From Pristionchus mayeri (Eukaryota; Nematoda; Chromadorea; Rhabditida; Neodiplogasteridae), in NCBI GenBank assembly GCA_036245805.1, contig BTRK01000005.1:39971469-40035468 (forward strand): a DNA stretch of 64,000 nt. The letters are read 5' to 3'. Under the pieces are notes generated by a model. That model had not been told where the DNA came from. It did no database searches and was given only the letters and a program-made list of their open reading frames with translations. Both the position numbers and the translations under genes were made by a program. This document shows positions 41,979-55,377 of the stretch, piece by piece (positions within the stretch are counted from its first letter, which is position 1; the number at the start of each line of letters is the position of its first letter).

Positions 41979-44900
41979 TTCTCCAATTCTTCAATCCTCT
42001 CGTGCGCTGCCTTCAAATCTCGATACAGCTTCAGTCTAAAGAAACAATTTAACATTTGACAGTACAAGAATCTCTTCTCCATTTCTGGTCACCTCTCTTC
42101 TCCAAACTCCTCCCTCTCTTTCTTCAATTTTCCTAATTCAGCAACATTCTTCCTTGCTTCGATCAGGCCTTGAATCAGAGTCGATTTATAAGATGGAATG
42201 ATTTGTAGAAAATAAAGAAAGAAAATCGAGATGAGAATCAAAAATGTTCCCTTATCGTTGCATGTTTAAAAAATTCTGTTGCCTTTTCGAGCGATCGAAA
42301 TAGCAATAGAAGTCGAAAAAATCGAAAAATTGAAACACAAAAGCCATATACTATTAGAGTAGAAATACAGTACTCCAGAAATCGCAGAAACAATCGTAAT
42401 TTCCTGTATACGCGTACAATTGTTTTCTAAGCATGTCATCAGAAAAAGCAAGGTTTTTCCCAGTGATTTCTAGCTACACATTTCATCCAAAAACAGTATC
42501 CACGAACTTCTCTTTGGCCAGTTTCTCCTTCTCTGCTCTCAGCTTGCTCATATCATCTTCAAACTCCTTTGCCATTGGAACTCGAGCTCTCGGACTGTAA
42601 CAGAATCCATTCACGAGTTCATTGTACCAAATTAGTAAAAGAAAATTAATGACTTGAAAATACCTCTGCGGAAGTTCAGTGCTCGGAGTTCTGTTCAATT
42701 CCGCTTCCAATACCACACATCGCATCTCAGTAGTCGTCAGTTTGTTCTGCCTGGAATAGCCCTCATAATAGTATTTACTACGGATGGACAACGATAAAGA
42801 AATAGGTAGGAGGGTCACGGAAGGTAGGAGGGTAACAGGTTGCTATCTTCGTAGCGGTATCACTACCTCTCCCATTCGCTCTCTCCGCGCTAATTCCGCC
42901 CACCTGATTCTCCCGCTTCTCGCCTATTTCTAACCCGGCGCAATAAGTTGGCACGTCGAGGAGAAGAGCGACGGCAGGACGCGTGCGGAGAAATCGTTGC
43001 GATATCGCTACGAATATAGCGATACCGCTACGCTCCCTGTCCTCTCCGAGATAGGTTATGATCTCGTTATTCCTCGGCCCCAGGATAGCGAATCGTTTGA
43101 CTGTGCATATTCTCGCTAGTGGTTCCGGGTTACTGGCATTATTCAAACAAACATTCGTTAGCTTGTTCTGACTGGAATCTCAGCTTTAGTGATGGCAAAT
43201 CGGCAAGTGCTCTTCGCGTTTCACACGCTCTTTCGCTTTGCCTGACCGGTGAGAGGGCACAAGGAATGAGGAGAGCACGCACCGATTTGCCAATACTATT
43301 ACCCACATCTAACTGAACACCCTCAAACATCAAACACTTACATATCAGATGCCCGGTTGATCTCCTTGTCGAGTTTAGAGTAGAGTTGAGCAATAATCTT
43401 GTTGTGGCTACAAAACTCGAGTTATACAGTGCGTAAGAACTACTTTTCGGACTTACTTTTCTGCCGATTCCTTCTGCATCTTTTCCATCTCCGAGATTTG
43501 ATCGAAGAGTTCCTGAACAGAGTAAAACGATTTATAGTTTCCTATCCTTTTTCTGTTTCACAATCAGATGCTATACAGAGCTGATGAGCGTACCTAGCTC
43601 ACCCGAAAGGTACCAAAAAAAACTATAATATATCCTGAAAATAGAAACTCTAAAAGACTCACCTAAAACCACTTTCTATCACTCACATCATGTCTCGTTC
43701 TCCAGCTCTCAGCTGACATCTTAGCTGCGGACAAACTCTGAAAAAATAAACATGAAATTAAACAAATTGTAGTATATAATAGTAAATACAATAAGTGTTC
43801 CCTGGCTTGTACCCGACAACGGATCGTGAGGGATATAGCTTTATCCACAAATAGTCGGGGAAATACTAACACGAGGGGTCACAGGTGCGGCCTCAGTGCA
43901 ACGCAATTGCACAGGGGACGGACCACGCGCTCTCTCCCCTCCCCCGGCGTTTCTCTAACCCGCGGCGACTAGAGCGCGCCCTCTCCCTTACGGTCGCGCT
44001 TCCTCCCTTCGATGTGCAGGCAGACCGTGTACTCTCTCATTTTCTCTGACCGACGAGAGATTATGCGATCTAGAGAGACGATGGACTTCGGTAACCCGCG
44101 TCCTACCGTGTCCCATTTTTCATTTGAAAAGTGAGGTCCGACTTTTTGTTCACCACCTGAACCCCCGTGACTAAGAGGGAAAAAGGGAAGCGACTATCCT
44201 CTACTCGGGAGGGAATTAGACTGATGGGAAGAGGGTGAGGCGAGGAAGAGGGAGAGGAAGAGAGCGCGCGAGGCGATAAACAAGAGAGTCCTCGAGAGAG
44301 CAAACTACACTCGAGGGCGACTACACAGTCTTGTGAGTAGGATCAATTCTTCGATACATCAATAAGTAGCGTATCACACACCAGCTGCTCCCCCAGATCC
44401 ATTCAGTCCATCTAGTCTGATCACAAGTTGTTTACTTGTTTCCGAGAGGCGCGCGCTCCGACTCCGCCCCTCTCTCCCTCTCCCTTCTTCCCATCCTGCC
44501 AGTTCTCTCTCGCCCCTTGTCCCCTAGTTATCTACGTTTCTTCTCACTTTTATTCTTCAGTATTAAACTGCTAACGCTAAACAACGCCCTTTCACTGCAA
44601 GGAACACGGGAATACACAACACAAATAACGTCTCTTCTCCACTTCGCGAGATTGATTAGAAGTGAAAGGCTATTGATGAACTAGTGTCAGGTAAAGCAAA
44701 CGTATTAAAAGAATATCTCAATCATCACTAGAGCGGTAAAAACAGCTCACGGATATCCTACTTTTGGATCCTCTCTTCCGGATAAACCGCCCCGCGCGTG
44801 GCGTGCCGCGTTATCGGGTATTCTCTTGTCGTGTTCTCGCAAAAGCTGCTAGGATATGTTTTGGCCGCTCCGAAACAGGTCGGCTACAGAGCGCGCCGCC

Positions 44901-45701
44901 TTGTGATCAACCTTTTCCCGGACCCGGCAGGAGCTCCTTTGGAGCTGACTAGAACGGATTATCCGAGCTGCGAACTCGACACGCGACGCGCGGAACAAGT
45001 AAGCTGGACAACAACGTTTCGGAGATTTTGTGCAGGTCGACCCGTTGAGCAGTTTTCGCAACCCTAATCGTCGCTGCCAACGTATCATTCATAACTAATC
45101 ATAATATATGAGTTCGGGGAAGCGATAAGTGCCGACAAATATATTAAAAAGGTGTAACAACACGCTCACCGTTTCAGCTTTCAAGACTCTCAGTTGGAGA
45201 CTTTCGAGGGCCTCCTCTGAATCTCCATTCAATCTTGACGACAGATCTTTCTCGTATTCCAATTGTCGGTTCAATCTGGTCAACTGTTCGATTCTCTGGT
45301 TCAGAGCACATACAGAGGCGAGCCTGCAAACATATTATTTAAAAGGTTGCAGAGCTATTGAATCATGATTACCTTCTCATTACTCGTAAACTGATTTATA
45401 TCGTGAAAATAACTAAAAACAACGCAAAGAGCTGATAAAATCCCGAAAAAACTAACAAGTCTAGATTCTCATCACGTGCGGATTGAATAATCTCCTTGCT
45501 ACTTGCTAGTTCGTTTTCAAGTCTGAAAATTGCACTCGCTAAATGATTAATAACGGAAATGCATGACCTGATTACATGTAACTTGAATGATTCGAGCTCT
45601 CCTTCCATCTTGAGCAATTCTTCGTGAGCACAAGACTCCTGAAACAACCGATTGTGTGAAAAAATAGGTTTCCCGCAAACCGCTCGGTCCTGGTCCTCCA
45701 T
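41979..45701 (-). pseudogene. Tandem coiled-coil/Pro-rich family, copy 1 (3' truncated)
   Basis: Eleven exons are present: 45681-45701 (MEDQDRA), 45568-45638, 45457-45522, 45170-45323, 43687-43737, 43457-43512, 43342-43407, 42664-42750, 42508-42594, about 42093-42185 and 41979-42035. Beyond 41979 none of the later coiled-coil, WYENN-type, proline-rich or last exons is found; foldback and dispersed repeats occupy 38.85-41.9 kb instead. The acceptor before the exon ending at 42185 reads TTATAA where sister copies have TTTAG, so that exon would not splice normally. A single unit of the 3' UTR minisatellite at 38786-38812 may be the only remnant of its 3' end. As the most upstream copy, its promoter region (45.75-46.8 kb) might still serve downstream copies, which is speculation. 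Confidence 0.65.
43880..45100. other. Long intron insertion, GC-rich, unassigned
   Basis: In family copy 1 the intron between exons at 45170 and 43737 is about 1.4 kb, against a few hundred bases in sister copies. It contains GC-rich blocks with ACCCGCGGCGACTAGAG, also present at 33.7 kb, and a separate GC-rich island at 44790-45070 with an 89-codon plus-strand frame. I see no domain. It is probably transposon debris. Confidence 0.35.
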
Positions 45702-45769
45702 TATGCACAATCCATACAGCTCCCTGAGCTAAGAAGCTCGCACTGAACGGACGATTATTTATGGGTCGC

Positions 45770-46833
45770 AAAGGTATTCAAGTTCGGCGATAAAAAGAAA
45801 GAGTAGCTCGATAACGCGAACAAGAATACATCACACTTGTGCATTACACGTAAATGGTATAGTAAAAGGTGCAATATTCCTGAAAAAAAAAGACAAATCC
45901 ACGTAATAAATATGCTTTGCTATAAACTAATTCACTCCGGTTTTTCAAAGACTGAACACCACCCTTGCGAAATCGCGCGGGCACGTTACACAATAATTCT
46001 TTTGTATTATGGTGTAGCTACCGAAATACTTATTCTGGGGTTGTGATAATATTTATGGATGAAATAGAAATGCCCATCACTTCGTTATATAATTGCCCAG
46101 AAGATAGTCGTTTGAATTTGAAATCGGTCGTAGAATAAGAGAGATAATTCGAATGCGCCGTTTCCCATAAGTGCACATAAGGTCACATCACATAAGGTCA
46201 TCATAAGGTGCATTACATCGCCCACTCGCGAAAGTATTCTGCGCTATTTTGCCTCACGGAATAGACGGGCTGAACAAAAGAGCTCGAATCAAATTGATGC
46301 GCGTGCGAGACGATTGGTACACCTCGTTAAAGAGTACTTTCGCGATTCCGTCGAAATTGTGTTCATAGATTACTGGCTACCAGCATTGATTGCGCGCTAT
46401 TGATCGAAGCAACGATTGAAGGCGAAATAATATATTAAAGAATGCGAATTTCACACATTAACTCACTTTCTTACAATTACTTACTGAGTAAAATCGTATT
46501 TATGTAATAATGAACGTTAAACTCGCTTTCTAAGCTAAATTCGAATAGCATAGCGGCAGAAGCCATGGTTTCGAGTATTTGAAACATTAAACAAATATAA
46601 CAACACGCAAAATAACGCAGGAGAAACCAATAATGCGTCCAGAACACGGCCAAAATCGCCCAAAAAATCTATCGTAGTCTTGATTGAACTTAGATGACTA
46701 CGGTAGAAAAATGAACAAAATTACCAGGTAATTATTACCGTAGTCAAATTTGAATATTTTGATGGGATAATATTTTGCGTTCTTCCCTGTAATATTGGCG
46801 TAACAGCGTCACCTATCACGGTCGCGTGCCCAT
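45770..46833. other. Intergenic stretch upstream of the tandem array
   Basis: No gene is visible. There is a small direct repeat built on CATAAGGT (46168-46210). If the array is transcribed as one unit, its promoter would lie here, but I see no diagnostic element. Confidence 0.35.
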
Positions 46834-48829
46834 GCTGGACGATCTCCGCGGCTAACAATACTGATGAGAATTGGGCTTCCGTGACGAAAGTTGCGGCGCC
46901 GTTTCATGTAAGTAATGCGGCAGCTTCGCGAAAGTCGTGCGTTGCTTTAATAGTTAAACATCTGTTTAATTAGTCCGCGACACATTCGCGAGGCTGCCGA
47001 GTTACTAACATGAAGCGGCGCCGCTACTTTCACAAAGCTGTGCGGAATACTTTTGCGAAATGGCGATGTAAGGTAACCACGCCACTTCGCAAAAATGGCG
47101 CGCATCCGATGTTCCTACAGGAAAAAAAAATCGTAGCTTCTGTCTGTCAGTCCGTTTGTCTGTCTGTCGGTGACGCCTACCGTATACCGCAAAGTAGCCT
47201 TGGGTAAACTCTTTTCCCTTGGGTCAGACTAATGACTACCGTATACCCACACACCATGGTGCATTTTGTCAAAACACAGAAACTTCAAATGCACCCTGCG
47301 CACCACCTACCACACAACGCATCATGGTGTGTTTTACTAAATCTCAGAAAACTTAAATGCACGCTACCGTATACCCACACCACACAACCCACCATGGTGC
47401 ATTTTCCCAAAACATAAAAAACTTTTCACTAACCTTAGCCAGCCTTTATTTTCAAGATCCAAATTCACAATTTACTAAATAAAATAATTAGCAAAATCTG
47501 ATTAATGGTAGTAAGATTTACCCACTATACAAATTGGAGGTTGATTCCTCAATCGGTTGCTGAGTTATCGACAAAAACGTAGATGTAGCCTACATGCAGC
47601 CTGGCTCAACCAGCCGAGATGGTGCAAAGTGAAGTTGACCACGATGATCAGCACCCTCGAGAACCCCCTTTCCTCAAATTTTCGAAAAGTCTTACGCAAC
47701 TGGGCTAATATGTTCAGTGACTTAAAAAACTCTCATATTTTATACCATTAGCCGATCAGCAATCGAATTTACTGTTTCTCCAATCGCTAAATCGGTCTAG
47801 TGCAACTCAAATTCATCATGTTTTCTTTTTCAGTAAAATTATCAGCCTATTACTGTATCCGCTTTTACCTAACTTTTTTATTTTTTGATTTACCTCCAAT
47901 TTTCTTGCACCAATGCTCTCGTCGTTGCCAATTAATCAATGGCGAAGCGGGTTTGCCTTGAATTCATCGGAAACAGATAAAATTCACTATATCGATTTCC
48001 GGAGTTAGATGGCATATGATAAAAAATTCTCCAGAGTAAAAAAGCCTGAAACGGGAGGAAATTTGTATTTTATTAATATTTTAAACGCTAGCAAAACGAG
48101 GAGAGATCAGCGAAAACGGTGTTCCCTACGATTACATTACCACTGTGAAACCAACAATTGCATCAGCTAGTTACGATCTTTTAAAATAGTGAAGTTATGA
48201 CAAGTCACGTTAGGCATTGCTGCCAGCACGCATGCTCACAACGAAAAGCAAGTTAGTAATGCTCGATCATTGCCCTATCAAACAGTACATATGACGACAA
48301 TACATAAAACTCAGTATCTGACAGAACCGAAATATAGGTACTTGGCACAGGCCGAAAATTGGAATTCCTTCTGACTTCACCAATAGATAGAACACGACAA
48401 GGGAAACCGATGAGCATCTCCAGAATTTCGATCCGCCTCCACGCGGACGCACAGTAACCCAAGAAATTTTTTATATCGATCCCAATCGCTGCAGCGGTAG
48501 GGGGAATGAGCAGGCGAATAAATTATAAGACTTTTTTTACTTCGGTGAGTTTTTCAATCAGATTCCATCTAATACGGGAAATTAATATATTCACTTTTAA
48601 TTTTCATTTCCCCAGAAATTTTTCAAGAACCTGCATAAATTAAATTGGCCATATCGCTTCTACTACTAATACATGTTATGGTAGAATATTATAATTTTTA
48701 AAAGATTCGATGTTTGTTAATTTTGCCAAAATTTGGGTTCAGCACGAATTATGGTGTAAACATTACGGTTACGTCATCGTTCACAGTCGCATAGAACACA
48801 CTATCTCAGAAAATCAACATATTTCTTCA

Positions 48830-49880
48830 ATGACTTTGCACAGGCCAAAAATCGATTCCCTTCTATCTTTACCAGTAGTTAGTACTCGATGAAGGAAACC
48901 GACGAGCATCGCCAGAATTTCGATCTGCATCCGCGCGCGCGGCGGCGCGGATCTTGCAAAAAACTACAGTAGTCATCGAACATTTTTATATCGATCCAAA
49001 TGACTGCGGCGGTAGGGGCGCTGCGTTCCTTGACAAAATCTAAGACTTTTTTGCTCTCGGGAAATTTTTGATCAGATTCCATCTAACGTCGGAAATCGAT
49101 AATTCTACTTTTACTTCGGGCATGAATGCAATTCTCCAGAAATTTTTCAAGAACCTCCCTAAATATTAATGTTTATTTTGCTTCTCGAGGCGATACATCT
49201 TTCAGTAGAAAGGTGCAATTTAAAATTTTCCGTAAGTTAGCTAAAATGAATTTTGAATGAATTATGGTGTAATTTTTGGGTTACTGTAAGTGAGTGCAAA
49301 AGTTAGACGACTTTTCCCAATTGGTGTAACATTGTCTGAAAATCGGTTTTAGAGTATAATACACCAGTGGGGAAAAGTCGTCCAACTTTTGCACTCGATT
49401 ACAGTAACCCAAAAATTACACCATAATTCATTCAAAAATCATTTTAGCTAACTTGCGGAAAATTATAAATTACGCCTTCCTACTGAAACATGTATCGCCT
49501 CAAGCTGAAGCTACATGAATAATAATATTTAGGGGGGTTCTTGAAAAATTTCTGGAGAATTGCATTCATGTCCGAAGTAAAAGTAGAATTATCGATTTCC
49601 GACTTTAGATGGAATCTGATCGAAAATTTTCCCAGAGTAAAAAAGTCTTAGATTTTGTCAAGGAACGCAGCGCCCCTACCGCCGCAGTCATTTGGATCGA
49701 TATAAAAATTTTCGATGATTACTGTAGTTTTTTGCAAGATCCGCGCCGCCGCGCGCGCGGATGCGGATCGAAAATCTGGCGATGCTCGTCGGTTTCCCTC
49801 ATCGAGTACTAACTATTGGTGAAGTTAGAAGGGAATCTATTTTTGGCCTGTGCCAAGTCTATTTCGATTCTGTCAGATAG
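48830..49880. repeat. Foldback element nested in arm A (image at 51622-52672)
   Basis: Inverted halves centre on about 49345, with GGGTTACTGTAAGTGAGTGC close to the loop and GGCCTGTGCCAAG-like ends. It is related to the foldback at 40492-41521. Its arms differ by several substitutions, whereas its two copies in A and A' are identical. So the element is older than the big palindrome or its last homogenisation. Confidence 0.65.
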
Positions 49881-50846
49881 TGTGTTATAGTCGTTAACCT
49901 CATCATGAGACACTAAACTCTAATGATATTTCCGAGATCTAGTTTTTCAACATTTTTTCACGCTTGCGGCTAGAATTTCGCCAATTCATGGTCAGCAACC
50001 ACAATCTACAGTATCTCATACCAATCAATACCGAACTTTCCTCACACATGCCTGTTCTACGAATGCAGAACAGGATAGCGATTGAACCCGACAGGCATCA
50101 ATGTTAATTTGCGTCCGATCACATGTAAAACTCTCTCTCCATCTTAAGCTATCATCGATCGAGCGGCGTATAGGCCGTATCCTCACATATGCGAGACATG
50201 TGAGTGCGCGCGTGGGAGTTTGGCGAAAAGTTAGTGAAAAAATTGAACAAATCAATTTATTGGGGTTCTCCGCTCGTTTTCTTACATGGATATGACACAG
50301 ATGATGAGCACAGATGAGCGCCGAATTAATTTTGAATATTTTTCTCAGAAGAGTTTTTTGTAGTAAATATAAGATGCTAGGATTTTGCCCACTTTTGACC
50401 TCTAAGTGTGTCTCTACACACCTCTATACAGTCTCTACTTTCACTCTCATCGGAAAGGATTCATGTTAGGAGTGACGCGCTTGTTACAATTCGTGAATAC
50501 TTTTAAAAAACAATATTAGTTTGAATGATTTCAGCTTGTGCATCTCGATTTTGATCGAGTCGTGCGTGATCATAAGAAAGGAACAGTCGATGGATGGATA
50601 ATATATTTTCCCTTTTGAATGGATTTACTCGAAATAAAATGTGAAAAGTAGAAACAAGTGACTGAAACTATGAAAATGTGTTCATACAACAGTAATGTAA
50701 GCTCAATTATTTATCGACACTAGTTTGTTCACTTTCTGGGTGTTTCATTGAAAAATTCATTGTGTCCAGCGAGTGTTGATCCCTTTAATACACGAGGTTT
50801 GGACCCTGCAATACGTTGATTGCGATCTTTGATCTTTGATCTCTGT

Positions 50847-51058
50847 TCACCCAAGTTTTTTTTGGTCGAATGGATTCAGCTCGAACTTCTCCCCTCTCTC
50901 TTCGGCCTCCTTCTTCTGCAAATGTTGTTCATAGTTCCAGATGAATGAAATATCAAAGATTAAATCTCAAATCTAACCTTTTCACGAATCGCCTCGCGTT
51001 CATTTCTTGCTGCTTCTTGCTTTCTTTCGTAGTAACTCTTCCTGCGCTCGCAGTCTCC
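50847..51058 (-). CDS. 3' exons of an unrecognised gene in spacer S1
   Basis: Two exons fit. The exon at 50978-51058 (81 nt) lies between a TCACTTTAG acceptor and an AAG|GTTAGA donor and encodes GDCERRKSYYERKQEAARN and a charged continuation. The exon at 50847-50915 (69 nt) follows a TTTGCAG acceptor and ends FELNPFDQKKLG-stop. Both are phase 0 and highly charged, so a helical C-terminal tail is likely. No upstream exon is found in the remaining 200 bp of the spacer, and arm A' begins at 51260. The gene therefore appears cut by the palindrome, or continues elsewhere. Identity unknown. Frame +1 is also open across both exons, so phase 0 is a judgement. Confidence 0.45.
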
Positions 51059-54000
51059 CTAAAGTGATAGGTTATGCTGTCACACACTGATTTCTTTACG
51101 CCAATTTTTGTGACTTGCGGTCGTAACTATGTATTGGGGTTTCAATTTTCAGGTATTTTTGGGTAATTTTCGGATGTGTTACAGGTGCGCTAGATAGCTG
51201 ATAAGTAGATAAACTATGAAAATGAGCCTACATGACATGGAAATTGAAACCCTACTATTTTTTTTCACTAACTTTTCGCCAAACTCCCACGCGCGCACTC
51301 ACATGTCTCGCATATGTGAGGATACGGCCTATACGCCGCTCGATCGATGATAGCTTAAGATGGAGAGAGAGTTTTACATGTGATCGGACGCAAATTAACA
51401 TTGATGCCTGTCGGGTTCAATCGCTATCCTGTTCTGCATTCGTAGAACAGGCATGTGTGAGGAAAGTTCGGTATTGATTGGTATGAGATACTGTAGATTG
51501 TGGTTGCTGACCATGAATTGGCGAAATTCTAGCCGCAAGCGTGAAAAAATGTTGAAAAACTAGATCTCGGAAATATCATTAGAGTTTAGTGTCTCATGAT
51601 GAGGTTAACGACTATAACACACTATCTGACAGAATCGAAATAGACTTGGCACAGGCCAAAAATAGATTCCCTTCTAACTTCACCAATAGTTAGTACTCGA
51701 TGAGGGAAACCGACGAGCATCGCCAGATTTTCGATCCGCATCCGCGCGCGCGGCGGCGCGGATCTTGCAAAAAACTACAGTAATCATCGAAAATTTTTAT
51801 ATCGATCCAAATGACTGCGGCGGTAGGGGCGCTGCGTTCCTTGACAAAATCTAAGACTTTTTTACTCTGGGAAAATTTTCGATCAGATTCCATCTAAAGT
51901 CGGAAATCGATAATTCTACTTTTACTTCGGACATGAATGCAATTCTCCAGAAATTTTTCAAGAACCCCCCTAAATATTATTATTCATGTAGCTTCAGCTT
52001 GAGGCGATACATGTTTCAGTAGGAAGGCGTAATTTATAATTTTCCGCAAGTTAGCTAAAATGATTTTTGAATGAATTATGGTGTAATTTTTGGGTTACTG
52101 TAATCGAGTGCAAAAGTTGGACGACTTTTCCCCACTGGTGTATTATACTCTAAAACCGATTTTCAGACAATGTTACACCAATTGGGAAAAGTCGTCTAAC
52201 TTTTGCACTCACTTACAGTAACCCAAAAATTACACCATAATTCATTCAAAATTCATTTTAGCTAACTTACGGAAAATTTTAAATTGCACCTTTCTACTGA
52301 AAGATGTATCGCCTCGAGAAGCAAAATAAACATTAATATTTAGGGAGGTTCTTGAAAAATTTCTGGAGAATTGCATTCATGCCCGAAGTAAAAGTAGAAT
52401 TATCGATTTCCGACGTTAGATGGAATCTGATCAAAAATTTCCCGAGAGCAAAAAAGTCTTAGATTTTGTCAAGGAACGCAGCGCCCCTACCGCCGCAGTC
52501 ATTTGGATCGATATAAAAATGTTCGATGACTACTGTAGTTTTTTGCAAGATCCGCGCCGCCGCGCGCGCGGATGCAGATCGAAATTCTGGCGATGCTCGT
52601 CGGTTTCCTTCATCGAGTACTAACTACTGGTAAAGATAGAAGGGAATCGATTTTTGGCCTGTGCAAAGTCATTGAAGAAATATGTTGATTTTCTGAGATA
52701 GTGTGTTCTATGCGACTGTGAACGATGACGTAACCGTAATGTTTACACCATAATTCGTGCTGAACCCAAATTTTGGCAAAATTAACAAACATCGAATCTT
52801 TTAAAAATTATAATATTCTACCATAACATGTATTAGTAGTAGAAGCGATATGGCCAATTTAATTTATGCAGGTTCTTGAAAAATTTCTGGGGAAATGAAA
52901 ATTAAAAGTGAATATATTAATTTCCCGTATTAGATGGAATCTGATTGAAAAACTCACCGAAGTAAAAAAAGTCTTATAATTTATTCGCCTGCTCATTCCC
53001 CCTACCGCTGCAGCGATTGGGATCGATATAAAAAATTTCTTGGGTTACTGTGCGTCCGCGTGGAGGCGGATCGAAATTCTGGAGATGCTCATCGGTTTCC
53101 CTTGTCGTGTTCTATCTATTGGTGAAGTCAGAAGGAATTCCAATTTTCGGCCTGTGCCAAGTACCTATATTTCGGTTCTGTCAGATACTGAGTTTTATGT
53201 ATTGTCGTCATATGTACTGTTTGATAGGGCAATGATCGAGCATTACTAACTTGCTTTTCGTTGTGAGCATGCGTGCTGGCAGCAATGCCTAACGTGACTT
53301 GTCATAACTTCACTATTTTAAAAGATCGTAACTAGCTGATGCAATTGTTGGTTTCACAGTGGTAATGTAATCGTAGGGAACACCGTTTTCGCTGATCTCT
53401 CCTCGTTTTGCTAGCGTTTAAAATATTAATAAAATACAAATTTCCTCCCGTTTCAGGCTTTTTTACTCTGGAGAATTTTTTATCATATGCCATCTAACTC
53501 CGGAAATCGATATAGTGAATTTTATCTGTTTCCGATGAATTCAAGGCAAACCCGCTTCGCCATTGATTAATTGGCAACGACGAGAGCATTGGTGCAAGAA
53601 AATTGGAGGTAAATCAAAAAATAAAAAAGTTAGGTAAAAGCGGATACAGTAATAGGCTGATAATTTTACTGAAAAAGAAAACATGATGAATTTGAGTTGC
53701 ACTAGACCGATTTAGCGATTGGAGAAACAGTAAATTCGATTGCTGATCGGCTAATGGTATAAAATATGAGAGTTTTTTAAGTCACTGAACATATTAGCCC
53801 AGTTGCGTAAGACTTTTCGAAAATTTGAGGAAAGGGGGTTCTCGAGGGTGCTGATCATCGTGGTCAACTTCACTTTGCACCATCTCGGCTGGTTGAGCCA
53901 GGCTGCATGTAGGCTACATCTACGTTTTTGTCGATAACTCAGCAACCGATTGAGGAATCAACCTCCAATTTGTATAGTGGGTAAATCTTACTACCATTAA

Positions 54001-54668
54001 TCAGATTTTGCTAATTATTTTATTTAGTAAATTGTGAATTTGGATCTTGAAAATAAAGGCTGGCTAAGGTTAGTGAAAAGTTTTTTATGTTTTGGGAAAA
54101 TGCACCATGGTGGGTTGTGTGGTGTGGGTATACGGTAGCGTGCATTTAAGTTTTCTGAGATTTAGTAAAACACACCATGATGCGTTGTGTGGTAGGTGGT
54201 GCGCAGGGTGCATTTGAAGTTTCTGTGTTTTGACAAAATGCACCATGGTGTGTGGGTATACGGTAGTCATTAGTCTGACCCAAGGGAAAAGAGTTTACCC
54301 AAGGCTACTTTGCGGTATACGGTAGGCGTCACCGACAGACAGACAAACGGACTGACAGACAGAAGCTACGATTTTTTTTTCCTGTAGGAACATCGGATGC
54401 GCGCCATTTTTGCGAAGTGGCGTGGTTACCTTACATCGCCATTTCGCAAAAGTATTCCGCACAGCTTTGTGAAAGTAGCGGCGCCGCTTCATGTTAGTAA
54501 CTCGGCAGCCTCGCGAATGTGTCGCGGACTAATTAAACAGATGTTTAACTATTAAAGCAACGCACGACTTTCGCGAAGCTGCCGCATTACTTACATGAAA
54601 CGGCGCCGCAACTTTCGTCACGGAAGCCCAATTCTCATCAGTATTGTTAGCCGCGGAGATCGTCCAGC

Positions 54669-55170
54669 TAAGCTGTCCCATCTTCTATCGTCACGCCTTT
54701 TACCCATGAAGATCAGGCGACGGCTCTTTGAAAGCTGCATCACAAGTACAGTACTCTACGGATGCGAAGTCTGGGCATTACGATCGAGTGAGAAGGAACG
54801 ACTGAGTGTAACTCAACGAAATATGGAACGGAGGATGTTGGGAGTTACGATCAGAGATCGTTGGAAGAATGAGCGAGTTCGTGGAATCACCAAGCTAAGA
54901 GACTGGGTCGAGGAGGGATTGAAACGGAAAGCACGGTGGGCACTCAAAATTAGGCAAATGAATCTGGAGCAGTGGAGTCGCGCTACTACAGTCTGGACGC
55001 CCTACAACAGGAGCCGCCCCCCTGGGAAGCCACGCGTACGCTGGAGAGACGACCTTAGCCGAGCCATTGGCACACATTGGTGGAGTGCAACCTATGCAGA
55101 ATATAGACAAATCCTCATCTGAGCAAACTGCCTGATATGATAAACTGATTGATTGACTGATTGATTAAAA
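54669..55170 (+). mobile_element. RTE-type retrotransposon 3' fragment, inverted copy
   Basis: This encodes the last part of the reverse transcriptase ORF (KLSHLLSSRLLPMKIRRRL through YAEYRQILI), identical to the C-terminus encoded at 58891-59344. It ends with the TGATTGATTGACTGATTGAT tail. It begins abruptly at the palindrome junction at 54669, not at a transposon end. Confidence 0.8.
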
Positions 55171-55377
55171 CGCTGTCTCTGTAAGAACGTCAGATTCCGG
55201 AGGGGATGTGGCACAATCGTTAAAAGTCATCCCCTGAAGTTACAACTTTATGGTTTGACTTTATGGCTGAAATTTTATGGCTGGAGTTAACTTCAGGAGA
55301 TAACTTTTAACGATTGTGCCACCTTAACCTCCGTTTTTACGGAGACAGTGTTTTAATGAGACGTTTGAAAATATCAG

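Larger units (their letters stand above)
46834..54668. repeat. Giant palindrome 1: arms A and A' with spacer S1
   Basis: Arm A (46834-50242) and arm A' (51260-54668) are inverted copies of 3409 bp each. Paired positions sum to 101502 at every landmark checked, so there is no net indel, and five pairs of open frames compared are identical in translation. The 1017-bp spacer is 50243-51259. The arms contain older foldback elements (48830-49880 and its image), a tandem block with ACCATGGTGCATTTT units (47255-47415), and CGGCGCCGC-type repeats. No convincing gene lies in the arms. Confidence 0.85.

Noticed and set aside
44764..45067. GC-rich frames of 62-89 codons, considered as a horizontally acquired gene
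   Set aside because: No start context, no domain, lies within an intron insertion; transposon debris is simpler.
48879..52623. Four open frames of 67 codons beginning MESD..
   Set aside because: They are mirror images within nested foldbacks and the large palindrome. Conservation comes from repeat structure.
54595..55122. 175-codon frame taken as an independent gene
   Set aside because: The first residues come from arm A' and the rest from the retrotransposon fragment; it is a chance fusion across the palindrome junction.
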